64,000 bases of DNA from Caenorhabditis remanei (taxonomy: Eukaryota > Nematoda > Chromadorea > Rhabditida > Rhabditidae): positions 186,001-250,000 of the forward strand of contig NW_026526144.1 in the NCBI RefSeq assembly GCF_010183535.1. The letters are read 5' to 3'. The translations under genes were made by a program, and so were the position numbers. The notes below the pieces were generated by a model, which had not been told where the DNA came from, searched no databases, and saw nothing but the letters and a program-made list of their open reading frames with translations. Numbering within the stretch: position 1 is the first letter of the stretch; each line of letters starts with the position of its first letter. Positions 43,749-54,498 of this stretch are shown here, piece by piece.

Positions 43749-44106
43749 GAAGCTATCGGTGTGTCTCTAGACTTACGCAAACGCAGCGGCCGACACCAAT
43801 CGAGGCTCGCGACCGTCACTATCTTTTCACTACTCTTCTTCTTCTTCTTCACTTCCCAAAATTACCTATCCAAACTTGGGTAATTAATTCGGGACACACA
43901 CTAACTCTCAAACTTGGGTAATTAATTATTGAAAAAGTCTCAAACTTGGGTAATTAAGTCTTTACACAAACTCTCGAACTTGGGTAATTCTACCCACTTT
44001 CATCGAGTTGTCATCATCTCACTACCACTCCTCCTCCTCTCTAACCGCCATCGATTCTTTCCGATTTCCTCCCCATTTTTATACGAAGATTGGCGTTGAG
44101 AGAAAT

Positions 44107-44225
44107 GCTTACGACCATATCACGTTGAATGCACGCCATCCCGTCCGATCTGGCAAGTTAAGCAACGTTGAGTCCAGTTAGTACTTGGATCGGAGACGGC
44201 CTGGGAATCCTGGATGTTGTAAGCT
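44107..44225 (+). rRNA. rrn-4: 5S rRNA, copy 20
   Basis: Complete; last 5S gene in the window. Confidence 0.97.
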
Positions 44226-44570
44226 TTTTGCCTTTTTTATTCTTCATTTACATTATCGAAAACTGCTTATGAATGTGTTCGTTTGATTTTTAATACTGTT
44301 TTCATCAATAAAACAATCCATTTCATATGTTTATTTCAAGAATTAAGAAAAAAATTATTTTTCGCTCCAATTTTTTTTTCCATTTGCAAAAATTTGCAAA
44401 ACATTCATAAAATTATTGATTATTGATTTTCCTCATTTTCACGTTTGATTCATATTCGAGAAATGAAATCTACCAAGAAATTCATTTTGAAACTCTGATT
44501 CGGGTTACTGTCGATTTTTTTCAAATAGCGAAAATGAAATGTTCAAAACACTTATTTTCGAATTCTTTTT

Positions 44571-44673
44571 AGTTATTTTGTCTCCCCTAAAGGAGACGTT
44601 CCAAAATTTATAGCTAACGCCAAATTTCTTTGGGTCAGTTTTCGGGCGTACCTCAAACTTGGGTAATTAAACC
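44571..44673 (-). ncRNA. sls-1: SL1 RNA, intact copy 18
   Basis: Complete, with promoter and all four cassettes to its right before the array is cut by the LTR element. Confidence 0.95.
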
Positions 44674-44969
44674 GAAGCTATCGGTGTGTCTCTAGACTTA
44701 CGCAAACGCAGCGGCCGACACCAATCGAGGCTCGCGACCGTCACTATCTTTTCACTACTCTTCTTCTTCTTCTTCACTTCCCAAAATTACCTATCCAAAC
44801 TTGGGTAATTAATTCGGGACACACACTAACTCTCAAACTTGGGTAATTAATTATTGAAAAAGTCTCAAACTTGGGTAATTAAGTCTTTACACAAACTCTC
44901 GAACTTGGGTAATTCTACCCACTTTCATCGAGTTGTCATCATCTCACTACCACTCCTCCTCCTCTCTAA

Positions 44970-45185
44970 TGTTGTAGTAGTATAGTAGTAAATAACTTAT
45001 GACTCATAGTTTAGTATATAAACCCCCGCTCTTATCAGTTTCTTTAGTCTTATTGTTACCATCAGTAGACTCTGTACATAATTGTATATATTCCTATATA
45101 TTTTATCCTATATAAATCCTACTATTAATCATGTATAAGTGTACTCAATAGTTGACATTATATTCCCATATGTGGGGATATAACA
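44970..45185 (+). repeat. 5' LTR, 216 bp
   Basis: Starts TGTTGTAG and ends GATATAACA, with a TATA-like TATATAAA at 45015-45022. The end is set by the primer-binding site that follows. It cannot be confirmed against a 3' LTR in this window. Confidence 0.75.
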
Positions 45186-45203
45186 TGGAGGTCCCACCAT
45201 CGA
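45186..45203 (+). other. Primer-binding site
   Basis: TGGAGGTCCCACCATCG directly follows the LTR's CA, as expected for pairing with a tRNA 3' end finishing CCA. The tRNA was not identified. Confidence 0.6.
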
Positions 45204-46339
45204 ACACGGACGCAGACCCCTGAATGCTCAAGCGGATATTTTTCATTTTCTACTATTATTTCCCTTTAATTCTTGCTACCCCATTTTGGAGGAGCCGCAG
45301 CAGAGCAATCGTGAAAGTTTCGTTGAGAAACTCATTGGGCCCCAGTCATCCGCCGGAAAACCAGAACCTGATCAATTCTGTGAACGTCCGGAGAAGCTGC
45401 AATTTCGTACACTTCAGTACTGTCAGGATGTACCACGATTGGCCGTCTTCTGCACCAGGTGAAGTTACTGTGTCTTGTCTTCATTGGCGTTACCGTATAT
45501 CCTTATCTTTGCCTATGCCGTACCTATATATAGAATGTTGACCTAGTTGCACTTTGTGTTTACTAGTTAACTCTTCGCCTAGCCTTATCAGTTCTGCCTT
45601 GAGCATGGCAAAGTTCATATCTATAGCACTATTGTTTACACTAATTGAGCCTGGAAGCTTCTAAACTTAACTTTAGGCCTAGTCATTTGTACTATTGTTT
45701 TCAGTAGCTTGATTAAGAACAAGTTGTAAAACAGTTTTAACATTGTTTTGACGATTGTTTTCAATAATAAGCGGTTGTAAATTCCAAACCTTATCAGTGC
45801 CACTGCATATAAGCCGCTTAGTAGCGATGATTAGGCATTATTGTCACCTCCAGGCTGACTACCTTTTACTATTTACTCTACGTGGTACTAATTAATAGTA
45901 AGTCATAACATTGGTTAGTATTGAATATCCCATACTATCTTGACGTATGTTTGCCTATAGGTTCATGACTTACATTCATATTGTTTAATCTATTTCATAT
46001 TTACTCTAACTCTGTCACATTCCTAGTCAGTATTCTATCACTATTAATAACTCTTTTGATTGGTCAATTCAGAAATATGGTTGTTTATCATAAGTCTTAT
46101 CATCTAGTGTTAGAGAAGTTACGTGAGTGCTTCGCTGTCTATTTCTCTTAGGAATTCTGACTCTCTACTCGAGTTCACCTACTATATGATATGGAAACTA
46201 TTCTGTTTCTTCCTGTCTGTTGCTACTATTTATTCTATGTTTCCTTTATTGTCTCCATCTAACCTTTCATGTACTTATATACGCCACATACACTCTCAAT
46301 TCCAGGTCCGCCCTGGCGCGGACAAGACAACAAGTCCGT
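45204..46339 (+). other. Untranslated leader of the LTR element
   Basis: About 1.1 kb, AT-rich and without a convincing gene. The frame 45224-45541 ends at a possible splice donor (45459) and a good acceptor TTCCAG lies at 46301-46305. Joining them does not restore the main frame, so splicing is unproven. Confidence 0.5.
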
Positions 46340-49300
46340 ATGGAAGTCAATGATCGCTTAGCGGCCATGGAGCTAGATGTCAGACGTTCAAAACCATGGC
46401 CAATTTTCTGTCCAAAATTGGAGAGTTTTCGGAGTTTCGTGCAGTCCATCAATGAATACTGTAATGCACAGCAGAGAACAGAGGCGGACGCCCGACGCGC
46501 ATTGCCCTTGATGCTTCGTGGAGAATGGCTGCAGGCGTACAGGGACGTTGTGCTACCAGGGGATAACTGGAGAACCGCTCTGGAGAGACTCCGAGAACAT
46601 ATGCTCTCACCCGAGAAACGCTCTGAGTATACTGCAAAGATGACCACGTTGAGCCAAGGATCGATGCCAGTAGCTGAGTTCGCAAAGCAGATCCGGGAAC
46701 TCGCCAATAACGCCGTTCCAAACAACGACGACGCACGGGAAATTGTCGCTCTTGCCGCATTTCTTCGAGGATTAAACGGAGCTCTTCGCAAGGAGGTAAG
46801 GAAAGCAACCCCCGCCAGTTTTCAGGACGCCGTGCGGATTGCATCCACCTTCGAGACTGTCAATGCTCTGGAAAATCCTGAAGACTCCATGGTGAATGCT
46901 GTCAAGGAGCTGACTGATTCAGTGAACCGACTCCAGTTTCAACAAAACCGTCCTGCTCGATTCAATCAAAGAAGAGATGGTAGAGGTGGAAGAGGATTCG
47001 GAGGAACATCTTGGTCACCCCGATTCCGACCATGGAATCAGAGATCCAACGACTACAATCGTCCCAACGTGAATCGTCAGGAGCCGAGAGGATTCAACAA
47101 TGGTCGTCGTCGATTTTTCAATGGAGGTCGGATGAGAACCAACTTCCTCTTCGCCACACTATGCATCGCCATCCTTAATGTCGCAACTGCTGCTGATACA
47201 TTCTTCGACTGCTCGAAATCGGTTGGAGGAATCTTCATTGCCCCGCCGAAGAAATCCAACTGCTCAGATGGACTCCAGGAGGATCTCGTTGTTGCAAGAC
47301 AAGTGAAGTTGTGGTTGCTCGACCGAAATGATGCTGAACCAGTCAATGCTTTCCGATGTACCAAGGAAGTCTACCGTCGCTGTACTACAAGTTTCCTGTT
47401 CGTCTCCTCATTCAACCAAACTTTGAAAAAGATTGAAGCAGTGGACATGGAGTCATGTAAGTTGATGATGGCTGAAAAGAGAATGGACGGAAAATCTTTG
47501 GCTGCCGTGGATCATGTCACATATGTCACCCAATTGGAAAATGAACCGTGGCCGGCTCGTTCATGGACATCAACTACGTGCTCCGATGTTTCTCGCTTCG
47601 TTCTTCAAAAAGGATCGGTATCAAAGTTTGGTGAGAGTATTATTACACCGTTAATGCTCAATACTAATTCGTGCCGAATTGAGGAAGGACTCTGTGGAAA
47701 CGAAGCTGCCTTGGTTCTGTGGACACCCCCACCTGCATCAGAATGCCAACCAAGGGACATTGGAACGTTTGCCGCCCAAATCATCAACACCACCGTTTTG
47801 ATTCCGTCAATGCAAGCTGCTTTCCGGATGCTATCAACTGCAACTCCTGCCGACATTCAAAGTTGTTTTGCAACAACTGTCTTCTCAACAACGTCAACTG
47901 TGTTCATTTCGATTGAAGAACCTGGTCCAACTCAAAGACGGAGACGTCAAGGAGGATCTACCGAAGCTATTGACCTCATGGATGATTTCATGCAACAGCG
48001 TCTTCAGTATCCAGAGTTGTCATTGAGACACTACAGTCGTGGAAAAAGGATTCTACCCGCTCTCATCCAGAAGTTCAACATCACCGAGTATGAATTGGAG
48101 AAGCAGATGAGATTGCATCCAGAAAAGGACACCAGTATGGCAATCCTTCACACTCTGGTTGTTGCCGAGATTGAAGAAAACAAGAAAAATGGAAAGCTGT
48201 TCGAGAATTTGGCTTTTGCTGATGTGCCGATTGACTACTCACCAACTGAAGCTGCGTCATGGATTTCGTTGGCCAAAATTCTTTTCCGTGAAGTGAAGCA
48301 GAGTGAGCTGATTTTGGAAATTGGAAACCAGACCGTTCCCACTGACCCACCGGAAGCTGTCAAATCGTATGTCGGATCTGATGCCCATACCCACTTCCTG
48401 AAGATCCAGTATGATCGTCAAGAAGACAATCGAAGGAACTTGACTTCAACTTCTGAAAACGCTCGATTGCAGTACAATGCTGAGGTTATGCAGAAGGATT
48501 TGCGTCAAAATTTCGTTCGGATGGCGCAATCATTGTGTGAAACCAACAACAAGCTGCTCGGTATTTGGAGTGCTCTTCTCAGAATCGATGCAACTGCCGG
48601 AGTTCGTGCAATCCTTCAACGAATTGACATTGAAGCTAAGTTTGTTGGTCGATCTACACTATTGGTTTCCCAATGTACACCAATTCATTCCGTGGAAGTG
48701 GTTCATTCGAAGAAAATCAAGGACACTTGCTTCCTGCAAACACCAATCCTAACCAAGAATAATGCCACATTCTTCATTGTTCCTGGAAGTCATGATGTCA
48801 CCTCAATCTCCAGAGAAATACCATGTGATGAAGTCTACCCAGATTTGTTCGAAGCCAACAATGGTTCATTCTACCTCAATGAAGAAGAAGCCGCCGTTGA
48901 ACAGTTGCAGTCCATGTCAAGACTCAACGTGTCAACCACTGGAATCAACTTCCATGCTAAGGATATACTGGCAAATGCTATGGATAGCTCGTTTCCGCTG
49001 TCGCTCGCCATTTCGTTTGGTCAAAATCTTCAAAGTCTTCAGACTCAGAGGAAGAATTTGCTGAAACCGACGAACATCGACAAATTCCTTGGCTCCAGAT
49101 CTAAAACGTTGGAAGATTTTGCTAGATTGGGAGGATATACATTTGATGCTGCCACCAATCAGATAACCGAAGCTGTTGGAGATGTCAAAGATTTCTACAA
49201 GGAGTACTTGATTTCCGTTGGAACTGTTCTTTGTGCTATCATCTTCATATTGGCCACCATATACACCGTCTTCAAGTTATGGATCAAAGGAACATTTGGA

Positions 49301-52000
49301 ATCTACCATATCGGGATCAGAAGGAATAGACCCCAGGATGCTGAAAATGTCTGCAATGTGCAAGCAACTGCCCCAACTGAAGCTGAAGAATATGATGAAG
49401 CCGTGAAGCCGTTCCTGCCTCGTTTTCCTCCATTGATGACTTTCCTGCCGATAGTGATGTCTCTCGTGTGTTCATTGGATGCATCGAGTTTGCCTTTCGT
49501 CCCCATCACTCTCAAAGATCGATGGACTGTTGCCCTTTGGGACACTGGATCTTCGGTATCATACATCCGATACCGAACGCTGAAGTACCTCAATGAGACA
49601 TCGAATCTGCGGAAATCTCTGAATCAGAATGCCACAACAGCTAATGGTGCCAAGTTTTCGTTCCTGGGATCCGTCGTGTTGCCACTCAGGATTGGAGAAA
49701 CTTCTTTGGATGTGAAATTCATGGTATCTGCCGATGAGGATTGCCCATCCAACGTGCTTATTGGTTATGATTTCATCTCTCTTCTCGAAGAGAGGGGAAT
49801 CTCAACTACGATTCTTCCTGGGAAGAAACGGATGATCGTTGGAAAATCAATCGTGCCATTGGTAAAACAAGGAGAGAAGATCTACGAGCACACCAATCGA
49901 ACTGTGAACGTCGTCGCTGATCAGGAGATAATGCTGAAGCCGAGATCCTGTAAACAACTAAGGATTACCTTCGACACTGAGGAACCTGTTCATCTCAAAC
50001 CCAACAAGCGTTCACCTATGCAATTCGAGGAGTGCATCATCAACCCATGGATTGGAAACTCAGCTGATGTCGTAATTCACAACCATGGACACTCAGTCTT
50101 CCACATCAATCATGGAGAACTTCTTGGAAATGCTGCCGTTGTCAAGCTTCCGTTGGAGGAAGAGACATTTCCTACCGACAATCACCAGGAGTTGGAACTT
50201 GGAGCACCTGAAGCTGATTGGACCCAGAAACTTCCTCAACTGCCCAAAACGGAATCGGAGTTCATTGAAGAAATCCATGTGAAGGAAACCATTTTCTCTC
50301 CGTTGAACCGCCAGAAGTTGGTAAATTTGATCATCCTCTTCAAAGCTGCATTCTTCAATGAAGATGGAAAAATAGGACATTTTCTTGGTCCAATTCAACA
50401 CTCCATCAAACTGATTAGTCCTCTACCTCGTCCGAGGAAGACAAGGATTCCGTATGGGAAGCGTGAGGAAATCAACCGTCAAGTCCAACAACTGCTCAAA
50501 CAAGGAGTCATTGAAGTCAGCAACGCAACCTTCACCAGCCCAATCGTCTTGGTAAAGAAGAAAGACTCCACTTTTCGATTTACTGTCGACTACCGTATGT
50601 TGAATGCTGTCTCGGAGAAACGGAACTACCAAATTCCCAACATCACCGAACTGCTGGACATGGCAACTGGTTCCTTCATCTCATCTTCATTTGACTTCAT
50701 CTCTGGATTCTTTCAAATTGACTTGAAGAAAGAAGATCGTCATTTGACTGCATTCGCTACCGAAGAAGAAACTTACCAGTTCCAAAGGATGCCGATGGGA
50801 GTTTCTGGTGCGCCGTTCACTTTCCAACAAGTGGCTCGATATCTTCAAAAGTCAATGAAAGCAAGAGTCTTCACTTACTTGGATGATATTCTACTGGTTA
50901 GTTCATCGGAAGAAGAACATTTGGAGGACATCAAGGAGTTGTTGGAAAATGTCGTCAAGAATGGGTTGAAGCTGAAACTGAAGAAGTGCGTCTTTGCCAG
51001 AAAGGAATTGGAGTTTCTTGGATATGTAATTGGCCGTGACGGACTCAAACCGAATCCGAAGAAGACAGAAGCCATTCAAAATTTTCCTGTTCCAACCAAT
51101 GCCACTGCTGTTCGCTCGTTCATTGGAATGATTGGCTACTTTCGCCGATTCATCAAGAATTTTGCTGGAATAGCTGCACCACTGCATTCGTTGACGGAAA
51201 AGGACAAAGCTTTTGAGTGGAAGGAAATTCATCAACATGCATTCGAAGAGCTGAAGACTGCACTGGTCAATCCACCAATTTTGGCTGGCCCGAATCTGAA
51301 CAAGCCGTATGTCTTGGAAACCGATGCTTCTTCGTTTGCAATTGCTGCTGTTTTGCTACAGAAGAATGATGATGGACTTCTCAATGTGATATCCTTCGCA
51401 TCCCGAAAACTTTCGAAAGCTGAAGCAAAATACCCACCCATTGAAGGAGAAGCTCTAGCTGTTCTTTTTGGTCTTCAACACTATCGCCAATACCTTCTCG
51501 GAAATCATACGCTGATCGTCACTGACCATCAACCACTGACATCACTTCTCAAACGCAAAAATTTGGAAGGAAGATTGCTGAAGTACCAAATCATGATCCA
51601 GGAATTCGACATCGAGTTTCTCTATCGTCCAGGCCGTCAGAATGTCGTTGCTGATGCCTTGTCTCGATACCTTCCTGATGACTCCGAAGCTGAGCAACCC
51701 CTCGTCATGGCCGTCAAAACAGAAGATCCCACTGCTGGAATCACTTTGGAGGAAGTCATCAATGCCCAGTCCAGTGCCAAATGGATCAATGAAGCCATTG
51801 AAGCCATTCAAAGCATGGATGAGTCAAGGAAAGGAGTTGCGTGGAGAAGTCGTTTTGCTTTGGAGGATGGAACTTTGCGTCACAGATCCACCAAGTCCAA
51901 CCATCTACCGTTCGTGATTCCTATGGGTCATCCGCTCACAAAAAGGATCATTCAGAAGTTTCATGAAGCACGATGCTCCCATTTGGGTTCCGAGAGAGAA
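46340..52000 (+). CDS. Gag-Env-like-Pol polyprotein of the LTR element, 3'-truncated
   Basis: One uninterrupted frame. It is open from 46220, but ATG 46340 is the likelier start because the first 40 residues are an unlikely hydrophobic leader. Order: Gag capsid-like region (to about 46900) and an Arg/Gly-rich nucleic-acid-binding tail without CCHC knuckles; an Env-like region (47132-49320); aspartic protease with DTGS at 49541-49552; Gypsy-type RT with YLDD at 50876-50887; RNase H with TDAS and DHQPL; and the start of the integrase zinc domain (HEARCSHLG). The last 50 codons to 52144 are read from the inserted element. The coding part looks undamaged up to that insertion. Confidence 0.85.
47132..49320 (+). 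other. Env-like glycoprotein domain inside the polyprotein
   Basis: A new Met followed by a hydrophobic stretch ending VATAAD looks like an internal signal peptide. About 680 residues with many Cys and N-glycosylation sequons (for example NCSD, NQTL) follow, then a tetrabasic RRRR at 47936-47947 resembling a furin-type site, and one strong transmembrane segment (about 49208-49276) with a short Lys/Arg-rich tail. This layout is that of a class I or II type membrane glycoprotein; I cannot name the viral family. It lies between Gag and protease. Confidence 0.65.
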
Positions 52001-52144
52001 GTATGGGGGGTATATAACACACACAAGGAAAGGGGAGGGTTAGGAGATACAGGAACACACCGTGAGAGACACCGTGTTTCATCAGTGAAACATATGTTTG
52101 CAAGGGTTATGTGGTTAAATTTATTGATTATAGAAGTGTTTTAA

Positions 52145-52750
52145 CTAATTAGTTTCGTTAATTAGAGGTTTTCCATATTTTATTTATTGAAATTAATTAA
52201 ATTTTTTCTGTTTTTATTTTATTTTATTTTATTCTAAGACATTTATATAGTTTATAATTTCCGTTTTACTTATTTATTTAACTAATTATTTTTTTATTTT
52301 GATTCATTTTAATTAGTTAATTGATTTTTGTTTTGATTCGTTTTAATTATTTAATTGATTTTTGTTTTGATTCAATAAGTACCAGATTCTTTTTATTACT
52401 TGTGTATTATAACTTATACTACATATACTATAGTTCACACATCATGTGACCAGTATTCTTGTATTCTTGACAATCACATCTTATTAATAACGTTAGTATT
52501 TTTTGGAAACTACCACTAGCCAAGGGAAAAAAGGGGCGGAGCCTGAGACTGACTATAAATACCCGAACGAATTAGAATATTATTTCATAATGTTTCCTTT
52601 TCTTTACTATGAGTGACGTTTTTTTTTTCTGTCTTGGAAAACTCTTTGAGTTTTCATTGTTTTAAATATGTTGTCTTGCCGTAAATCATCTCTGAATACT
52701 GAATCCAGTCAAAATTCATGTGTTTTTTTTACAACAGGAAAACCAACGCA
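52145..52750. other. AT-rich left terminal region of the PolB element
   Basis: Contains poly-TTTTATTTTA tracts and two copies of a TTTTGATTCRTTTTAATTA-like block (52300-52370). I see no gene; it ends with the promoter of the first small gene. Confidence 0.6.
52554..52561 (+). promoter_or_regulatory. TATA box of the small PolB-element gene
   Basis: TATAAATA, 190 bp upstream of the ATG at 52751. Confidence 0.5.
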
Positions 52751-53291
52751 ATGTCATCAACATCAGGCAATGATCGAGAGATTTCTCCAACCAGGGATCA
52801 AGAAGCTTCTGAGACAGTTGCGTACATCAAATCAATTAGTGCTAATATTTTATCTCAAGAGGTGAACTACAAGTAACTTAACAACTCTTACGTTTCTTAT
52901 TTTTCAGGAACTCAACAAGAAAGCAGTGACCATTTTGAGAAAAACAACAGAAGAAGCACGAGGAGCCTTCCAAGGATCAGTAGTAACAGTCAAACTGTTT
53001 GTCGAACTCTCACGAGTAATAACTGTTCATCCGTTGGGCCCTGAAGCATTTGGAGAATGTGTTCATCAGCTTATCAATGACCACAATCCATTTGATATCT
53101 CCAATCGTACACATGTATCAGTTGCTTTTGAATCCACTCATTCTGCTGTACCACTCGCTAGCTTCTTCAAAAACCTCAACGAAATAACACCTGCAACAAT
53201 TGTGGACTGCCTGGCTGAAAGTGATCAATGTCTCGAACTGGACATTCCAAGAGTGTCAATCATTTTCACATATATTCGTTCACCGTTTTGA
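52751..53291 (+). CDS. Small protein resembling the N-terminal domain of the downstream PolB
   Basis: Two exons, 52751-52861 and 52908-53291 (GT-AG, in frame), give 164 residues. The body aligns by eye with the N-terminal part of the polymerase encoded at 54499: a VVTVKLFVELS / IVELVTLSIEL block, a HDPF/HNPF turn, and ending LELDIPRVSIIFTY / LELDIPKLVVTFTY. It lacks exonuclease and polymerase motifs. AATAAA at 53320-53325 follows. It could be a free-standing accessory or terminal-protein-like partner; the function is unknown. Confidence 0.75.
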
Positions 53292-53325
53292 TTTCCTTAT
53301 ACTGTGTTGCTGTTTGACAAATAAA

Positions 53326-54376
53326 CATTTTATTGAAAGTATTCTTTGTTTGTATTTTTAAAAAAAAACACACACTAATGTAGAACTTATAGTAGTTTCT
53401 CTTAGAAAATTCAAAAGTTATTATAATTACTACAAACAACTTTGTTTAAGTAAAGTAAAATTATCTATCTGACACTAACATGACAGCTCTGAATAGAGAT
53501 ATTTCAAAACATGGTAAATCATATGGAAACCCAATTATAGTGAAACAATAACTATTAAATGCGTGTTTACACAGAAATAGTGAACAGGGTCGCAACATAT
53601 AAATTTTGATCAAACTTCGAAAACGTATTTTCACTGATGACATTCTCTAGTTAAATTATATGTCAAGTGCAGTCAATAGATGTATAATTAACTCATATCA
53701 ATATTACAACACAACCTGAACTACTGATTCACACCAGAAAATTCACAATTTTTGATATAACTACCAGTAGAAATAAATTTAATTAACAAGGAATATTTGT
53801 TTCTGAATTAGTTTTCATCCATCTCTGAGTATCGTTGTAAACAACTTTGCGTGAAAAGTTGTCTGACTTTTTAAAGTTGTGCTGTGCATGTTTCCAAGTT
53901 TATATGGGATGTCACGTGATATTCACATGACTTCAAAACAGAAGAACTCTGGAAATAACAAAAAAAAAATCAATATTTTATTCTGAGCAAGTAAATTTTT
54001 AAGAAAAAAATTAACTAGAGCTATGTACTGAATTCCTCTTGGACATTCAACAGACAATGCAATATACCAAAAAGAATATAGTCAAGTATTTTTATTCTGA
54101 GCAATAAGAAGTTACTGTAAAACTACAGTGTAGTTTTGTGAACTGAGACTACCACGTGACCAGAACAATTAAAGATCAAAAGATCAAAGATCAAACATTA
54201 ATGAACAATGATGCAATCTCGGAAGTATAGTTAACAATTATCGGAGTAATTTCTTCAATGATTATAGTGAAAAGGGGCTGAACATGTATTTTTGACAAAA
54301 CACGGTAAAAACACCAAAAAGCGGTATATTGTGATGATTTGTGCAATTTTCAACAAGTTCGGAAGGCAGAGGGCAC
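53326..54376. other. Spacer between the two PolB-element genes
   Basis: AT-rich, about 1 kb, with no supportable gene; short frames (such as 53461-53643 -) have no features. Confidence 0.6.
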
Positions 54377-54384
54377 TATATAAG
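54377..54384 (+). promoter_or_regulatory. TATA box of the PolB gene
   Basis: TATATAAG, 122 bp upstream of the ATG at 54499. Confidence 0.5.
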
Positions 54385-54498
54385 GCACGGAAAATCTGAT
54401 ATTCCTCATTCATTCACACTCTATCAGAGTTTGACGGTGAGCTCTCATTTGCTCTCTAATTATTTTATTATTTTTCATTCTATTTATTGTGCTTGGAA

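Larger units (their letters stand above)
39281..44969. repeat. 5S/SL1 array block, six units
   Basis: 5S starts are exactly 925 bp apart throughout, and units look identical by eye. Leader-like cassettes in one unit lie at 41094-41113, 41131-41151, 41163-41183 and 41198-41215. The array stops within the CT-rich flank of the next 5S, at CCTCTCTAA, where the LTR element begins. No genes in the spacers. Confidence 0.96.
44970..51993 (+). mobile_element. Ty3/Gypsy-like LTR retrotransposon, 3' end lost
   Basis: It begins with a TG...CA LTR in the array's CT-rich flank, followed directly by a primer-binding site, a leader of about 1 kb and one long reading frame. It is interrupted in the integrase by the PolB element at about 51994, so the 3' LTR is not visible; it may lie beyond the window on the far side of that element. 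Lineage is judged from the RT and RNase H motifs. Confidence 0.85.
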
